Below are positions 27,649-38,316 of a stretch of 64,000 bases of DNA, piece by piece. A model generated the notes under the pieces. The model was not told where the DNA came from, made no database searches, and was given only the letters and a program-made list of their open reading frames with translations. Numbering within the stretch: the stretch's first letter is position 1; every line of letters starts with the position of its first letter. This stretch comes from Sedimenticola sp. (GTDB lineage Bacteria; Pseudomonadota; Gammaproteobacteria; Chromatiales; Chromatiaceae), in assembly GCA_026992075.1 (NCBI GenBank), contig JALXAM010000007.1:1-64000 (forward strand). The letters are read 5' to 3'. The translations under genes and the position numbers were made by a program.

Positions 27649-30135
27649 CTATTTCAACTCGTTCTCATGACAGAGCTCACAGGTGACCGGCGTCCCCTTG
27701 GCCAGGAAAACCTGTTTGTTGCCATGTTCATCCTTGGCCAGGGTACGGTCAGTGGCAACCCGGGAGAGCACGCTGCCCTCACCCCGCTGGCCATGGCAAG
27801 CCCGGCAGGCATCCTTGTTCTTCTCCGCCAGCTCCTCGTGACCGCCCATGGAGAAGCTGGTGTCTCCCACCGGGTGCATGCCATGGGGGCCATCCAGGGT
27901 ATTCCCGAGGTCTCCGTTATGGCAGGTGCTGCACTCCACGATGGGCCCGGCATGCCCCTGCAGCCCTTCCGCCGCCCGATTGTCGTTGGCGAAGGGATTG
28001 GCATTGGGCCAGATGGCATGGGTGCTGCCATGGCAACCTTCGCAGAATACGCCGCCATGCCCCTTGCCTTCACCGGCTCCACTGAGCCGGTAAAGCGGCT
28101 CGTCGGAGGCGAAGCGGGAGTCGGGGAAATCCAACAGCTGCAGCCGGGTGTCTCCCCCGTAGCTCACATGTTCCGGCAGAGCATAGGCCATGCGGGCCCG
28201 CAGCCCGTCTGGATTGCCCCAGGTATCGGTAGTGTTCATCAGCAGATCGGCGAGAGCACCCTGTTTGCGCAACTGGGCCACCTGCAGCACGTCACCGACA
28301 TGACAGGACTGGCACTTGGGCTCGCTGGCCCAGGGAACTCGGCGGCTCCAGTCCGGACTGCCGTTGTCGGGGAAATTGGCGCTGAAGTCCTCACCCACCT
28401 GCGACGCCTGTCCGTGGCAGTCCTGGCACACGATGCCCCCCTCCGCCATGGCACCACGCAGGCACTTGGTGCGCTTGCCAGGATGGCAGGCGTAACAGGT
28501 CTGTTCCAGGATGGCCTGGGTCTGCTGTGGCGTGCGCTGGTCGAAAGTAGGCATGTCGGGAAACAGGTTCCGGAAGACCCCGTCCACATCCTTCGGGCTG
28601 TTTCGCAGGTTCCCGTGATGCCCGTGCATCACGCGGGACATGCTGTGATGCCTGGTCTGCTCCTTGCCGTTGTCGTCATTTGGCCCGAGCTGTGCCAGAT
28701 CCAGCGCCGGAGAATAATGACAATTGGCACAGACCACCGCGCGCCTTGCGTCAAGGGAGGTACCATTTTTTTCGTCGTGCAGACGCAGGATATTGATTTT
28801 GGAAGCATTCAACGCGATCTGCTCAGGGGTGTCCCCCGGCGCGTAATGGGGATCCTTGGGATCCGAGGTGTTGATATTGGCACCGTCGATGAAGTCGGCA
28901 TTGCTGTAATGGTTGGCCACATCATCACACTGGAACCCCAGACCCAACCCGATACAGACGTCGGCATCCAGGTGACAGGTCTGGCAATCCGCCTCGGAAG
29001 CCACTGGCACCACCACGTCATTCTGTGCCAACAGATTTCCCTGTGCATCCCTTGCCTCCACCCGCATCAAGGGATAGGCGTTTCGACGCCCCTGGTCGTC
29101 CACAGGGGTGATCGGAATCCCCTCGGCAACGAAACGTCGGAAGTTTCCCGCTTTGTAGCCAAAGGGAAAATTCATGAAAAAGGGCAGATCCTGATAAAAG
29201 CCGTGGAATGGTTGGGGGTCGTTGGCACTGTAGGGCGCCAGCTTGCCCGGCATGGTGGCCTGGTCAGCAGTGAGCGTGCCATCGCCCAGGTAAAGCCGTT
29301 CCACGTCGGGCGCCGGCAGACCCAGCAGATAACCGAGGGTGGTGTGGCGCAGGGGAAAGCCGGCCAGCACGCCCGGTGGGTAGAGGCTGTCATAGGCCAG
29401 GAAACCCAGCAGATCGGTGCCATCGCCGATCTCGTCCCAGAAATTGGCCTTATAGATCCCCTTCGCCAGGTCATTTTCGCTGGTGGTGTTGATGGAATCG
29501 GTGGCCAGCACGCCCTTGGAAGGATCATCAGGGTCGACGATATTGCCGGTCGCCGCCCTGTAGGTCACCGAGATCCCATCCGCCCGGGTGAGGTGTTTGG
29601 GTTCCTTGCCCTTTTGCAACACCTGGGCGTGCAAGACATTATAGGGTGGAAGGATGCTGAAGATCCGGTAATCCTGGTCGGCGCAGTGCATGCCGAGATC
29701 ATTGGCTGCCAGCACAGTGAAGTCACCACTCAGGGGTGGAGGGTTGTCGGGGGGAGGATTGTCCCCAGGAGGCTGGCCGCCACCGTTGTCACAATCGGAA
29801 GGAGCATCCTTCACGCGTTGGTCATCGGAGCTGCCGTCGGCAGACTGCACCGCATGCACTGAACAGGGGACACTGCCCCCGATCTGCACTTTCAGTTTCC
29901 ATTCTTTGTCTTTCACCCGAACGCTCCCGAGCGGCTGTCCTCCCGAACCGGTAAGCGTCACGGTGGCACCTTTCTGCCCTTTCCCCTTCACCTCCAAGCG
30001 CGCCTTTTCGGGCTTCCATTTCGCCTCCTTGATGTGTACCCGGCGGCTCTCCGGCTCATGATCGTGATCCGCGATGGATATCGCAGGCAGCAATACCAGC
30101 AGACCGGCCTGCAACAACAGGTACAATGGTTTCAT
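27649..30135 (-). CDS. Secreted multiheme (9 CxxCH) cytochrome c with Pro-rich linker and N-terminal beta-type domain
   Basis: Signal peptide MKPLYLLLQAGLLVLLPAISIADHDHE. Nine heme motifs: CQTCH, CANCH, CYACH, CQDCH, CQSCH, CEGCH, CSTCH, CRACH, CELCH. Linker PPGDNPPPDNPPP; RBS AGGAGGG before 30135. Confidence 0.92.
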   Translation of the reverse strand: MKPLYLLLQAGLLVLLPAISIADHDHEPESRRVHIKEAKWKPEKARLEVKGKGQKGATVTLTGSGGQPLGSVRVKDKEWKLKVQIGGSVPCSVHAVQSADGSSDDQRVKDAPSDCDNGGGQPPGDNPPPDNPPPLSGDFTVLAANDLGMHCADQDYRIFSILPPYNVLHAQVLQKGKEPKHLTRADGISVTYRAATGNIVDPDDPSKGVLATDSINTTSENDLAKGIYKANFWDEIGDGTDLLGFLAYDSLYPPGVLAGFPLRHTTLGYLLGLPAPDVERLYLGDGTLTADQATMPGKLAPYSANDPQPFHGFYQDLPFFMNFPFGYKAGNFRRFVAEGIPITPVDDQGRRNAYPLMRVEARDAQGNLLAQNDVVVPVASEADCQTCHLDADVCIGLGLGFQCDDVANHYSNADFIDGANINTSDPKDPHYAPGDTPEQIALNASKINILRLHDEKNGTSLDARRAVVCANCHYSPALDLAQLGPNDDNGKEQTRHHSMSRVMHGHHGNLRNSPKDVDGVFRNLFPDMPTFDQRTPQQTQAILEQTCYACHPGKRTKCLRGAMAEGGIVCQDCHGQASQVGEDFSANFPDNGSPDWSRRVPWASEPKCQSCHVGDVLQVAQLRKQGALADLLMNTTDTWGNPDGLRARMAYALPEHVSYGGDTRLQLLDFPDSRFASDEPLYRLSGAGEGKGHGGVFCEGCHGSTHAIWPNANPFANDNRAAEGLQGHAGPIVECSTCHNGDLGNTLDGPHGMHPVGDTSFSMGGHEELAEKNKDACRACHGQRGEGSVLSRVATDRTLAKDEHGNKQVFLAKGTPVTCELCHENELK

Positions 30136-30268
30136 GGCACCCACCCTCCTCGTTCGGTTTGGATACAGGCCAGATCATGGCAGGGGCAAATTAAGGCCCA
30201 CTTAAAATCCCATCATTTCCCTTGGACCCAAGCAGGGACACGAGATCCAGGTCACGAACCACACTGAG

Positions 30269-30670
30269 ATGGTGACTGAAGTCACACCACCGAAAGGCCA
30301 TGTCAGTTACCAGTTGCTGGTGCGAGTGTCCCACGCTGTCCGGTTACGCGTGGGGGCGTTGGGCACCCAGACCCTGGAGGCCGGCTGGTATCTCTACACC
30401 GGCAGCGCCCGCCGCAATCTGGCTGCACGCATCCAACGTCACCTGCACAGGAGCAAGCGCAAACGCTGGCACATCGATTACCTGTTGCTGAGCCCGGGTG
30501 TCGAAGTGGTGCGGGTCTTCACCTCCTCGAAAGAGGAGTGCCAATGGAACCAGGCCACCGGGGGCGAAGTGGTGATTCCCGGCTTCGGCGCCAGTGACTG
30601 CCGGCAAGGATGTGGAGCCCATCTGCTACGAATCGGGGAAACCCAGGCTATCCGGCTGCTGGAGCGTTGA
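30269..30670 (+). CDS. DUF123 / GIY-YIG-like nuclease-domain protein
   Basis: [53 protein letters not shown]. Confidence 0.8.
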   Translation: MVTEVTPPKGHVSYQLLVRVSHAVRLRVGALGTQTLEAGWYLYTGSARRNLAARIQRHLHRSKRKRWHIDYLLLSPGVEVVRVFTSSKEECQWNQATGGEVVIPGFGASDCRQGCGAHLLRIGETQAIRLLER

Positions 30671-30776
30671 AGCCGGGAACAGTTTCGATGGCACCCGGGG
30701 GTATTACCGTCGGGCGCGAAGCGGGTTGCCAAGAACACGGCTGGCCCCTATTCTCAAAACCAGAGGAGGAGAGTTC

Positions 30777-31184
30777 ATGCGGATCTTGCACACCATGCTG
30801 CGGGTTGGAGACCTGCAGCGCTCCATCGATTTCTACACCCAGGTACTGGGGATGAAGCTGCTGCGACAGAAGGACTACCCGGAAGGGCGCTTCACCCTGG
30901 CCTTCGTGGGCTACGAGGACGAGTCCCGGCAGGCGGTGCTGGAGCTCACCTACAACTGGGATATCCATGAATACGAGCTGGGCACCGGATTCGGCCACAT
31001 TGCCATCGGGGTGGATGACGTCCACCAGGCCGCCCGGGCCGCGCAGGAGCGGGGGGCCAGGATCATCCGCGAACCAGGCCCGATGAACGCCGGCACCACC
31101 ATCATCGCCTTCATCGAGGATCCCGACGGTTATCCCATCGAGCTGTTGGAAGACCGCTGGGCAAAACAGGAATCCCGGGGGTAG
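30777..31184 (+). CDS. gloA: Lactoylglutathione lyase (glyoxalase I)
   Basis: [46 protein letters not shown]..., [14 protein letters not shown]. Confidence 0.95.
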   Translation: MRILHTMLRVGDLQRSIDFYTQVLGMKLLRQKDYPEGRFTLAFVGYEDESRQAVLELTYNWDIHEYELGTGFGHIAIGVDDVHQAARAAQERGARIIREPGPMNAGTTIIAFIEDPDGYPIELLEDRWAKQESRG

Positions 31185-31189
31185 CGGAC

Positions 31190-31585
31190 GTGGACCTCAC
31201 CGCCATCCTCACCATCGGCTTCGTGGTGGCCCTGCTCGGCTGGTTCCTTTACATGGGGCATGCGGCCAAAGCAGCGGTGGGACGCTCGGTGAGCTTCCTG
31301 CGCCAGCAGATCCCGGAGCTGGATGGAGACGGCCCCATGCTGGTCTACTGCTACAGCCCACGATGCGGACCCTGCCGCCACATGACGCCAGTGATGGACC
31401 AGCTGGCCGAGGAGACGGGGCGGGTGTTCAAGTTCGACGTCAGCCGCAACCTGGAGCTGGCCCAGGAGATCGGCATCCGCGCCACGCCCACCATCCTGCT
31501 GGTGGACGCAGGCGAGGTGCGGCAGGTGCTCATCGGTGCCCAATCACCGACCAAGCTGCGCCAACTCCTCAACTCCCCAGCATGA
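31190..31585 (+). CDS. Membrane-anchored thioredoxin-like protein
   Basis: N-terminal TM, CYSPRCGPCRHMTPVM active site, GIRATPTILLVDAGE. Confidence 0.85.
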   Translation: MDLTAILTIGFVVALLGWFLYMGHAAKAAVGRSVSFLRQQIPELDGDGPMLVYCYSPRCGPCRHMTPVMDQLAEETGRVFKFDVSRNLELAQEIGIRATPTILLVDAGEVRQVLIGAQSPTKLRQLLNSPA

Positions 31586-31821
31586 TCCATATCCCGCCAC
31601 AGGCGGCATTCACTCATGACCGCAGGCCGGGCCTCAACCCGAAGTCCGATTCTGGCTCCATCGGACCAAAGCCCGATCCTTGAACGAGAACCATCCGCTG
31701 ATACAAGGCGGGCCTGAGCCATGACAATCGGGTGTCAGGAGCGTTCCTCCATGGAAGCAGGGGTTGAACCCAATATCAGAAATTCATATTTTACTGATAT
31801 TCATCCGACCGGAGAGTCCTC

Positions 31822-32643
31822 ATGAAAAAAATCCTGCTGCTCGGCCTCCTCCTGATGCTTCCCCTGCGCGCCGGCGCCGAGGTGGCACTGCTGGTGCACG
31901 GTTACCTCAGCAACTCCGCCACCTGGGAGCTGAGCGGCGTCAATGCCGCCCTGCGCCAGGCGGGCTGGCAGTATGGTGGCAACTACGCTTTTTCGCCAAC
32001 GGGCCTGGTGGACCGCACCCTACCCGCCGCGCGGCACTCCAAGCGCACTTTCTATACCTTGGACGTGCCCTCCCTGGCACCGCTGCCGATCCAGGCGGCC
32101 TGGATCGAGGCTGCACTGAACCGGATCGCCGCCGAGCATCCGAATGAGGCCGTGACCCTGGTGGGCCACTCCGCCGGCGGGGTGGCCGCCCGGCTGACAC
32201 TGGTCCGCCATGGTACCGGGCCAGTGAAGCGGCTGGTGACCATTGCCGCGCCTCACTTGGGCACCGACCGGGCGGTGAAGGCACTGGACGCGGTGGACGA
32301 CGACGGGTTCTTCGGTCCCATCAAGGAATGGATCGTGAAGCGGGAGATCGGCAAGGGGCTCTACCGTACCCTGGAACTCTCCCGCGGGGTGCTGTTCGAC
32401 TTGGTGCCGCCGGCCCCCGGCACCCTGCTGTGGTGGCTCAATGGCCAGCTCCACCCGGATATCGAGTATGTCTCGGTGGTGCGCAGCGCCGGTTACTTCA
32501 TCGCCGGAGATCTGCTGGTACCCCCCTTCAGCCAGGACATGAACCGGGTGCCGGCCCTGGCAGGGCGCTCCCAGGTCTACATCACCATCCAGGGACACCA
32601 GCTCACGCCCGCGGATGGTCTGCTGCTGGCCAGGATACTGTAG
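31822..32643 (+). CDS. Secreted alpha/beta hydrolase (lipase-like)
   Basis: Signal peptide MKKILLLGLLLMLPLRAGA; LLVHGYLSN; nucleophile elbow GHSAGG; AAPHLGT. Confidence 0.85.
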   Translation: MKKILLLGLLLMLPLRAGAEVALLVHGYLSNSATWELSGVNAALRQAGWQYGGNYAFSPTGLVDRTLPAARHSKRTFYTLDVPSLAPLPIQAAWIEAALNRIAAEHPNEAVTLVGHSAGGVAARLTLVRHGTGPVKRLVTIAAPHLGTDRAVKALDAVDDDGFFGPIKEWIVKREIGKGLYRTLELSRGVLFDLVPPAPGTLLWWLNGQLHPDIEYVSVVRSAGYFIAGDLLVPPFSQDMNRVPALAGRSQVYITIQGHQLTPADGLLLARIL

Positions 32644-32720
32644 TAGGAGGCGCGTCCCCGCGCCGAACGACGAAGGCACCCCACGCCTTCCCGGGTTCGC
32701 GGCGGGGGCCCTGCTCCCAC
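32643..32720. repeat. REP-like family A copy 1 (inverted pair)
   Basis: GTAGGAGGCGCGTCCCCGCGCCGAA ... TTCGCGGCGGGGGCCCTGCTCCCAC, directly after the lipase stop. Confidence 0.8.
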
Positions 32721-32724
32721 AGGT

Positions 32725-33822
32725 TCACGGATGGGGCGGGATCACCGGGGTGGGCGGCTTCACGTCGGCATTCTGTGCCCGGTGACGCAGAGCGTGGTCC
32801 ATGAGCACGATGGCCAGCATCGCCTCCACGATGGGCACGGCACGAATGCCCACGCAGGGGTCGTGGCGCCCCTTGGTGACCACCTCCACCGGCCTCCCCT
32901 CCACATCCAGGGTCTGACCGCCCAGGCGGATGCTGGAGGTGGGCTTGAAGGCCACCCGCGCCAGGATCTCCTGGCCGGACGAGATGCCCCCCAGGATGCC
33001 GCCGGCATTGTTGCTGAGGAAGCCTTCCGGCGTCATCTCGTCCCGGTGCTCGGTGCCCTTCTGGCGCACCGATTCGAAGCCGGCACCGATCTCCACCCCC
33101 TTGGCAGCGTTGATGCTCATCAGCGCGTGGGCGATGTCGGCATCGAGACGGTCGAACACCGGCTCACCCCAACCCGGCGGCACCCCGGTGGCCACCACGG
33201 TCACCTCGGCGCCCACCGAGTTACCCTCCTTGCGCAGGGCGTCCATGTAGGTCTCCAGCTCCGGCACCTGGTCGGCGTCGGGCCAGAAGAAAGGGTTCTG
33301 CTCCACCGGCTCCCAGGAGAAGCCGCGCGGACGGGCCTCGCCCAGGGCCGACAGATAACCGCGGATCTCCACCCCGTAGCGCTGACGCAGATATTTCCTG
33401 GCGATGGCCCCGGCAGCCACCCGCATGGCGGTCTCCCGCGCCGAGGAGCGGCCGCCCCCGCGGTAGTCACGAATCCCGTACTTTTGCAGGTAGGTGTAGT
33501 CAGCATGCCCGGGGCGGAACCGGGCCGCGATCTCGGAGTAGTCCTTGGAACGCTGGTCGGTGTTGTGGATGATCAGCCCGATAGGGGTACCGGTGGTCCT
33601 GCCCTCGAACACCCCGGAGAGGATCTGCACCAGGTCCGGCTCACGCCGCTGCGTGGTGTGGCGGCTCTTGCCGGGACGGCGCCGCTCGAGGTCGGGCTGG
33701 ATGTCCGCCTCGCTCAGCTCCATCCCGGGAGGGCAGCCGTCGACGATACAGCCGATGGCCGGACCATGGCTCTCCCCAAAGCTGGTGACGGTGAAGAGCT
33801 TGCCGATGCTGTTGCCCGACAT
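32725..33822 (-). CDS. aroC: Chorismate synthase
   Basis: [64 protein letters not shown]. Confidence 0.98.
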   Translation of the reverse strand: MSGNSIGKLFTVTSFGESHGPAIGCIVDGCPPGMELSEADIQPDLERRRPGKSRHTTQRREPDLVQILSGVFEGRTTGTPIGLIIHNTDQRSKDYSEIAARFRPGHADYTYLQKYGIRDYRGGGRSSARETAMRVAAGAIARKYLRQRYGVEIRGYLSALGEARPRGFSWEPVEQNPFFWPDADQVPELETYMDALRKEGNSVGAEVTVVATGVPPGWGEPVFDRLDADIAHALMSINAAKGVEIGAGFESVRQKGTEHRDEMTPEGFLSNNAGGILGGISSGQEILARVAFKPTSSIRLGGQTLDVEGRPVEVVTKGRHDPCVGIRAVPIVEAMLAIVLMDHALRHRAQNADVKPPTPVIPPHP

Positions 33823-35123
33823 CAGTTCTCGGCCAGCAGGGCGTTGATCTTCTCCAGCTCCTTTTCGGTGAGCACGCCGGCGGCCCGCTTGAGCGCCAGC
33901 ACGGAGGTGACATAGGTGTAACGCGCCTTGGCATGATCCCGCAGGGCCCGGTAATAGTCCCGCTGGGCGTTGAGCACGTCCACCATGGTACGGGTGCCCA
34001 CGTCGAAGCCCGCCTTGGTGGCGTCCAGCGCGCTCTTGGTGGAGACGATGGCCGCCGCCAGGGATTTCACCGCGCTGATGCTGGCCTGCAGGGCGCGGTA
34101 GGCGTTGCGTACCTGCTTGTCGGCCTCGCGGCGGGCCTGGTCCAGCCGCTCCTGGGCGGCGATGAGGTTGGCCCGGGCCTGGCGGGTGGCTGCCTCCACG
34201 CCTCCCCCCTGGTAGATGGGCACGTTGAGCTGCACTCCGATGGCGCCGGAGCGGGTGTCGTCGAACAGGGCGTTCTCCCGGTCGCTGTGGCTGAGGCCGT
34301 AGCTGCCGAACAGGTCCAGGGTGGGATAGTGGCCGGAGCGCTGTGCCTCCACTTCCCGTTGCGCCACCTGGGCGGCATCGGACGCCGCCTTCACATCAGG
34401 ACTGTTTTTCATCGCCATGGCGCTCCATTCCTCGATGTCGGCCGGCATGGGCGGCTCCAGCGGGATCTTCTTCTTCAGGTCCGCCAGCTTCTCGGGGCGC
34501 ACGCCCAGGATCTGCCGCAACGCCTCCCAGGCATTGTCCAGATCGTTGATGGCCAGGATCTCGTTGGTCACCGCCTGATCGTAGCGCGCCTGCGCTTCGT
34601 GCACCCCGGTGATGGCGATGAGCCCCACCTCGAAGCGCTGCTTGGCCTGTTCCAGCTGGCGCGCCGTGGCCTTCTTGTCGGCCTGCACGAAGGTGAGGGT
34701 CTCCTGGGCGGTGAGCACGTCGAAATAGGCCTTGGAGACCCGCAGCATCAGGTCCTGCTGCTGCGCGCGGTAGACCGAGGCTGCCTGCTCCACCTGCCAT
34801 TCGGACTGTTCCAGCCGCACCAGCCGGTCCCGACGATAGATGGGCTGGTTGAGACCCACCGAGAGATCGGTGGTGCCGAAGTTGTCCGACTTGCCGCCGG
34901 AAGGATCATAGCGGTTGTAGGCGGCGTCTCCCGTGATGGAGATCTGCGGCAGCAACTGGGAGAGCGCCAGCGGTTTGGCTTCCTGCTGCGCCTTGAGGGT
35001 GGCGGCCGCCTCCCGCAGTACCGGGTCCCGTTCCAGCGCCAGCTTGTACACTTCCAGCAGGTCTTCCGCCAGGGAGCCCTGCGACAGGGCCAGCAGCAGA
35101 GAAGCGAGAATCGTTTTCTTCAT
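33822..35123 (-). CDS. tolC: TolC-family outer membrane protein
   Basis: [41 protein letters not shown]..., [46 protein letters not shown]. Confidence 0.93.
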   Translation of the reverse strand: MKKTILASLLLALSQGSLAEDLLEVYKLALERDPVLREAAATLKAQQEAKPLALSQLLPQISITGDAAYNRYDPSGGKSDNFGTTDLSVGLNQPIYRRDRLVRLEQSEWQVEQAASVYRAQQQDLMLRVSKAYFDVLTAQETLTFVQADKKATARQLEQAKQRFEVGLIAITGVHEAQARYDQAVTNEILAINDLDNAWEALRQILGVRPEKLADLKKKIPLEPPMPADIEEWSAMAMKNSPDVKAASDAAQVAQREVEAQRSGHYPTLDLFGSYGLSHSDRENALFDDTRSGAIGVQLNVPIYQGGGVEAATRQARANLIAAQERLDQARREADKQVRNAYRALQASISAVKSLAAAIVSTKSALDATKAGFDVGTRTMVDVLNAQRDYYRALRDHAKARYTYVTSVLALKRAAGVLTEKELEKINALLAEN

Positions 35124-35959
35124 TGTCTTTTCTCCTGATCTTTCTGCATGGGGCCCACCACCGTCTGCGGATCCACCCGCCTGCCCCTCAGGTTCATGCG
35201 CCAGTCCAGATGGGAGCCGGTCGCTCTGCCGGTGGCCCCCATCTCGGCCACCACTTCACCCTTCTTCACATGATCCCCCACCTTGACGAGGATCCGGCTC
35301 AGGTGCATGAGAGTGGATGATAACCCATGGCCATGATCGATGATGAGCGTGCCCCCCGAATAGAAGAGGTCCGGCTCGGCCAGTGTGACGATGCCATCCG
35401 CCGGCGCCCGCACCGGGGTACCCACGGGGCCGGCGATATCCACCCCGTAATGGGGGCGGCGCGGCTTGCCGTTGAGAATACGCTGGCTGCCGTAGACACC
35501 GGTGATGGGCCCGGTGGCCGGCCACTGGAAGCCTCTCAGGAAATCGGTGCGTCGGTCCCGCCGTGCCCGGGCCTTCTTCACCAGGGCGACTTCCCGGCGG
35601 ATGCGCTCCAGGGTCTTCTTGCTGCGGGGGGTGACCTTGGAGGGCGGCAGCCCGTCGATACGCTGAATACGATATTGCCGCTTCGCCACCTTGAGCTCAC
35701 GCTGAATGCGCTTCCCACCGGGCAACACCACCTCCAGTTTCGAGCGTTCCGGCGCTTCACGCCCGAAGCCGATGACGAAGTCCCCTTCCGGCGACACCGG
35801 CACCGGTTCGCCATCCTGGAACACCCTGGCGCCCGGCATGGCCCTGCCGAACACCACCGCGCCCTGTTCCAGCGGCCCCTGAAGTTCCAGGGGGGCCGCG
35901 ATCAGCACAGCGCTCCAGCACAGCAGAAGCAGCGACAGGTTGCGAAGCGACGAAGGCAT
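35120..35959 (-). CDS. M23-family peptidase
   Basis: RRPHYGVDIAGPVGTPVRAPADGIVTLAEPDLFYSGGTLIIDHGHGLSSTLMHLS..., GSHLDWRMNL. Confidence 0.92.
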   Translation of the reverse strand: MPSSLRNLSLLLLCWSAVLIAAPLELQGPLEQGAVVFGRAMPGARVFQDGEPVPVSPEGDFVIGFGREAPERSKLEVVLPGGKRIQRELKVAKRQYRIQRIDGLPPSKVTPRSKKTLERIRREVALVKKARARRDRRTDFLRGFQWPATGPITGVYGSQRILNGKPRRPHYGVDIAGPVGTPVRAPADGIVTLAEPDLFYSGGTLIIDHGHGLSSTLMHLSRILVKVGDHVKKGEVVAEMGATGRATGSHLDWRMNLRGRRVDPQTVVGPMQKDQEKRQ

Positions 35960-36022
35960 GAAAGCGTCCGGAGTGGCCAATGGAAACCCGGCCATTCTAG
36001 CAAAAGTTGATAGAATCACCCG

Positions 36023-37834
36023 ATGCCTGCCCCACCCCCCCAGCCCCAGGTCCGCTCGGAACCCTACAGCTGGTCCGAGGTGATCCGCATGGTGCTCTCG
36101 CACCGTCGCGATCTGGTGACCGCCAACCTCGTGGCATTGCTCGGCACCGTGATGGCGGTGCCGGTTCCGCTGCTCATCCCCCTGCTGGTGGACGAAGTGC
36201 TGTTGCACAAACCGGGTAGCCTGGTGGCCTTGAGCAACCGGATATTCCCGGAGTCCTGGCACGGCCCGGTGCTATACATCTCTGCGGTACTGCTGCTCAC
36301 CCTGGTGCTGCGTTTCCTGGCGCTGGTGTTCAACGTCTGGCAGACCAGGGTCTTCACCCGCATCTCCAAGGACGTGATCTTCCGCATCCGGCGTGACCTG
36401 CTCGAGCGGCTGCAATACTTCTCCATGGCCGAATACGAGGTGCTGGGACCGAGCACCGTGGCCTCCCACCTGGTCACCGACCTGGATGCCGTGGACCAGT
36501 TCGTCAGCACCTCCACCAGCAAGTTCATCGTCGCCCTGCTCACGGTGGTGGGCACCGCCGTGGTACTGCTCTGGATGAACTGGCAGCTGGCGCTCTTCAT
36601 TCTCTTTCTCAACCCGGTGGTGATCTACGTCACCACCCTGTTCGGTCGCAAGGTGAAGCAGCTCAAGTCCATGGAGAACCGCGCCTGGCAGGCCTTCCAG
36701 GAGGCGCTGGCCGAGACCCTGGACGCCATCGAGCAGGTGCGCGCCGCCAACCGAGAGAAGCACTACATCCGCCGCATCGTGGAGAAGGCCGACCGCATCC
36801 GCACCCGCTCGGCCGCCTTCACCTGGAAGAGCGACGCCGCCAACCGCCTCTCCTTCATGATCTTTCTCTTCGGCTTCGACGTCTTTCGCGCGGTGAGCAT
36901 GCTGATGGTGCTCTACTCCGACCTCACCATCGGCGAGATGCTGGCGGTCTTCGCTTACCTATGGTTCATGATGGGCCCGGTGCAGGAACTGCTCAACATC
37001 CAGTACGCCTACCACGCCGCCCGCGCCGCCCTGGGACGAATCAATGCCCTGGTGGACGTGCAGCTCGAACCCCGCTTTCCCCACGAGATCGATCCCTTCC
37101 AGGGAAAGAAGACGGTCTCCATCCAGATGGAGAAGATCTGCTTCCGCTATGGCGACGGCCCCCTCATCCTCAAGGAGGTGAGCCTGAAGATCGCCGCCGG
37201 CGAGAAGGTGGCTCTGGTGGGGGCCAGCGGCGGCGGCAAGAGCACCCTGGTGAAGATCTTGTTGGGACTCTACCTGCCCGATTCCGGCTGCGTCTGCTTC
37301 GACGGCGTGCCGGTGGAACGCATCGGCCTGGACGTGGTGCGGGACAACGTGGCCACGGTGCTGCAACACCCGGCGCTGCTGGACGACACGGTACGGGTGA
37401 ATCTCACCTTCGGCGACGAGATTCCCGACGAAAAGCTGTGGCAGGCGCTGGAGGTGGCCCAGCTCGACGAGGTGGTGCGCCACCTCCCGGCCGGGCTGGA
37501 GACCCGCATCGGCCGCAGCGGCGTGCGCCTTTCCGGCGGCCAGCGCCAGCGGCTGGCGGTGGCGCGCATGGTGCTACGCGAACCCAAGGTGGTGATCCTG
37601 GACGAGGCCACCTCCGCCCTGGACACCGATACCGAGGCCCGCCTGCACCAGGCCCTCAACCGATTCCTGGAAGGGCGCACCACGCTCATCATCGCCCACC
37701 GCCTGAGCGCGGTGAAGCAGGCCGACCGGGTGCTGGTGTTCGAGGACGGCCGCATCGTGGAACAGGGACGCCACGATGAATTGCTGGAAGAGGGCGGACT
37801 CTACGCCAGCCTCTACGGCCGGCAGGAAGCCTGA
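36023..37834 (+). CDS. ABC exporter (TM plus ATPase)
   Basis: [55 protein letters not shown]. Confidence 0.93.
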   Translation: MPAPPPQPQVRSEPYSWSEVIRMVLSHRRDLVTANLVALLGTVMAVPVPLLIPLLVDEVLLHKPGSLVALSNRIFPESWHGPVLYISAVLLLTLVLRFLALVFNVWQTRVFTRISKDVIFRIRRDLLERLQYFSMAEYEVLGPSTVASHLVTDLDAVDQFVSTSTSKFIVALLTVVGTAVVLLWMNWQLALFILFLNPVVIYVTTLFGRKVKQLKSMENRAWQAFQEALAETLDAIEQVRAANREKHYIRRIVEKADRIRTRSAAFTWKSDAANRLSFMIFLFGFDVFRAVSMLMVLYSDLTIGEMLAVFAYLWFMMGPVQELLNIQYAYHAARAALGRINALVDVQLEPRFPHEIDPFQGKKTVSIQMEKICFRYGDGPLILKEVSLKIAAGEKVALVGASGGGKSTLVKILLGLYLPDSGCVCFDGVPVERIGLDVVRDNVATVLQHPALLDDTVRVNLTFGDEIPDEKLWQALEVAQLDEVVRHLPAGLETRIGRSGVRLSGGQRQRLAVARMVLREPKVVILDEATSALDTDTEARLHQALNRFLEGRTTLIIAHRLSAVKQADRVLVFEDGRIVEQGRHDELLEEGGLYASLYGRQEA

Positions 37835-37878
37835 AGGGCTATACTTCCACTCAGGAATGGATCACAAAGCGGTTTCCC

Positions 37879-38178
37879 ATGACCACCCGCTACACCGACG
37901 CTGAAACGGCCGGTGCGCTGGAAGAGCTGAATACGATTGCCGGGGAGGCCTGGAAGATCCATGATGGGCGGCTCTCCCGAACCTTCGTCTTCCGCGATTT
38001 CACCGAAGCGTTCGGATTCATGGCGCGGGTGGCATTGTTGGCGGAAAAGGCGAACCACCATCCGGAATGGTGCAACGTCTACCGCAAGGTGGAGATCCAC
38101 CTCACCACCCACGAGGCGGGCGGTCTCACCAGGCGCGATTTCGAACTGGCGCGCGCCATCAAGGGGCTGCTGGAATAA
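37879..38178 (+). CDS. phhB: Pterin-4a-carbinolamine dehydratase
   Basis: [58 protein letters not shown]. Confidence 0.92.
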   Translation: MTTRYTDAETAGALEELNTIAGEAWKIHDGRLSRTFVFRDFTEAFGFMARVALLAEKANHHPEWCNVYRKVEIHLTTHEAGGLTRRDFELARAIKGLLE

Positions 38179-38213
38179 TCCGCCCAAGGGTGGAGCCTGG
38201 ATCACGCTGGCGA

Positions 38214-38316
38214 AAGCGGGGCCGGGCCTGTTCGGGAAACCTCGGAGGCAGGATGCCGACGCGGAGCCTACAGGGATGTATTCACGGCGTTTTCCCGAAC
38301 AGGCACGGCCCCGCTT
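38214..38316. repeat. Core-plus-arms palindromic repeat, copy R1
   Basis: Arms AAGCGGGGCCGGGCCTGTTCGGGAAA / TTTTCCCGAACAGGCACGGCCCCGCTT, near-perfect reverse complements. Core CCTCGGAGGCAGGATGCCGACGCGGAGCCTACAGGGATGTATTCACGGCGT. Confidence 0.85.

Noticed and set aside
27667-29862. 731-aa plus-strand ORF antisense to the multiheme cytochrome
   Set aside because: The opposite strand encodes nine CxxCH motifs and a signal peptide; the antisense product has no signature.
31636-31680. Hairpin GTCCGAT...ATCGGAC between the thioredoxin and lipase genes
   Set aside because: Short stem with a long loop and no second copy seen; not distinguishable from chance.
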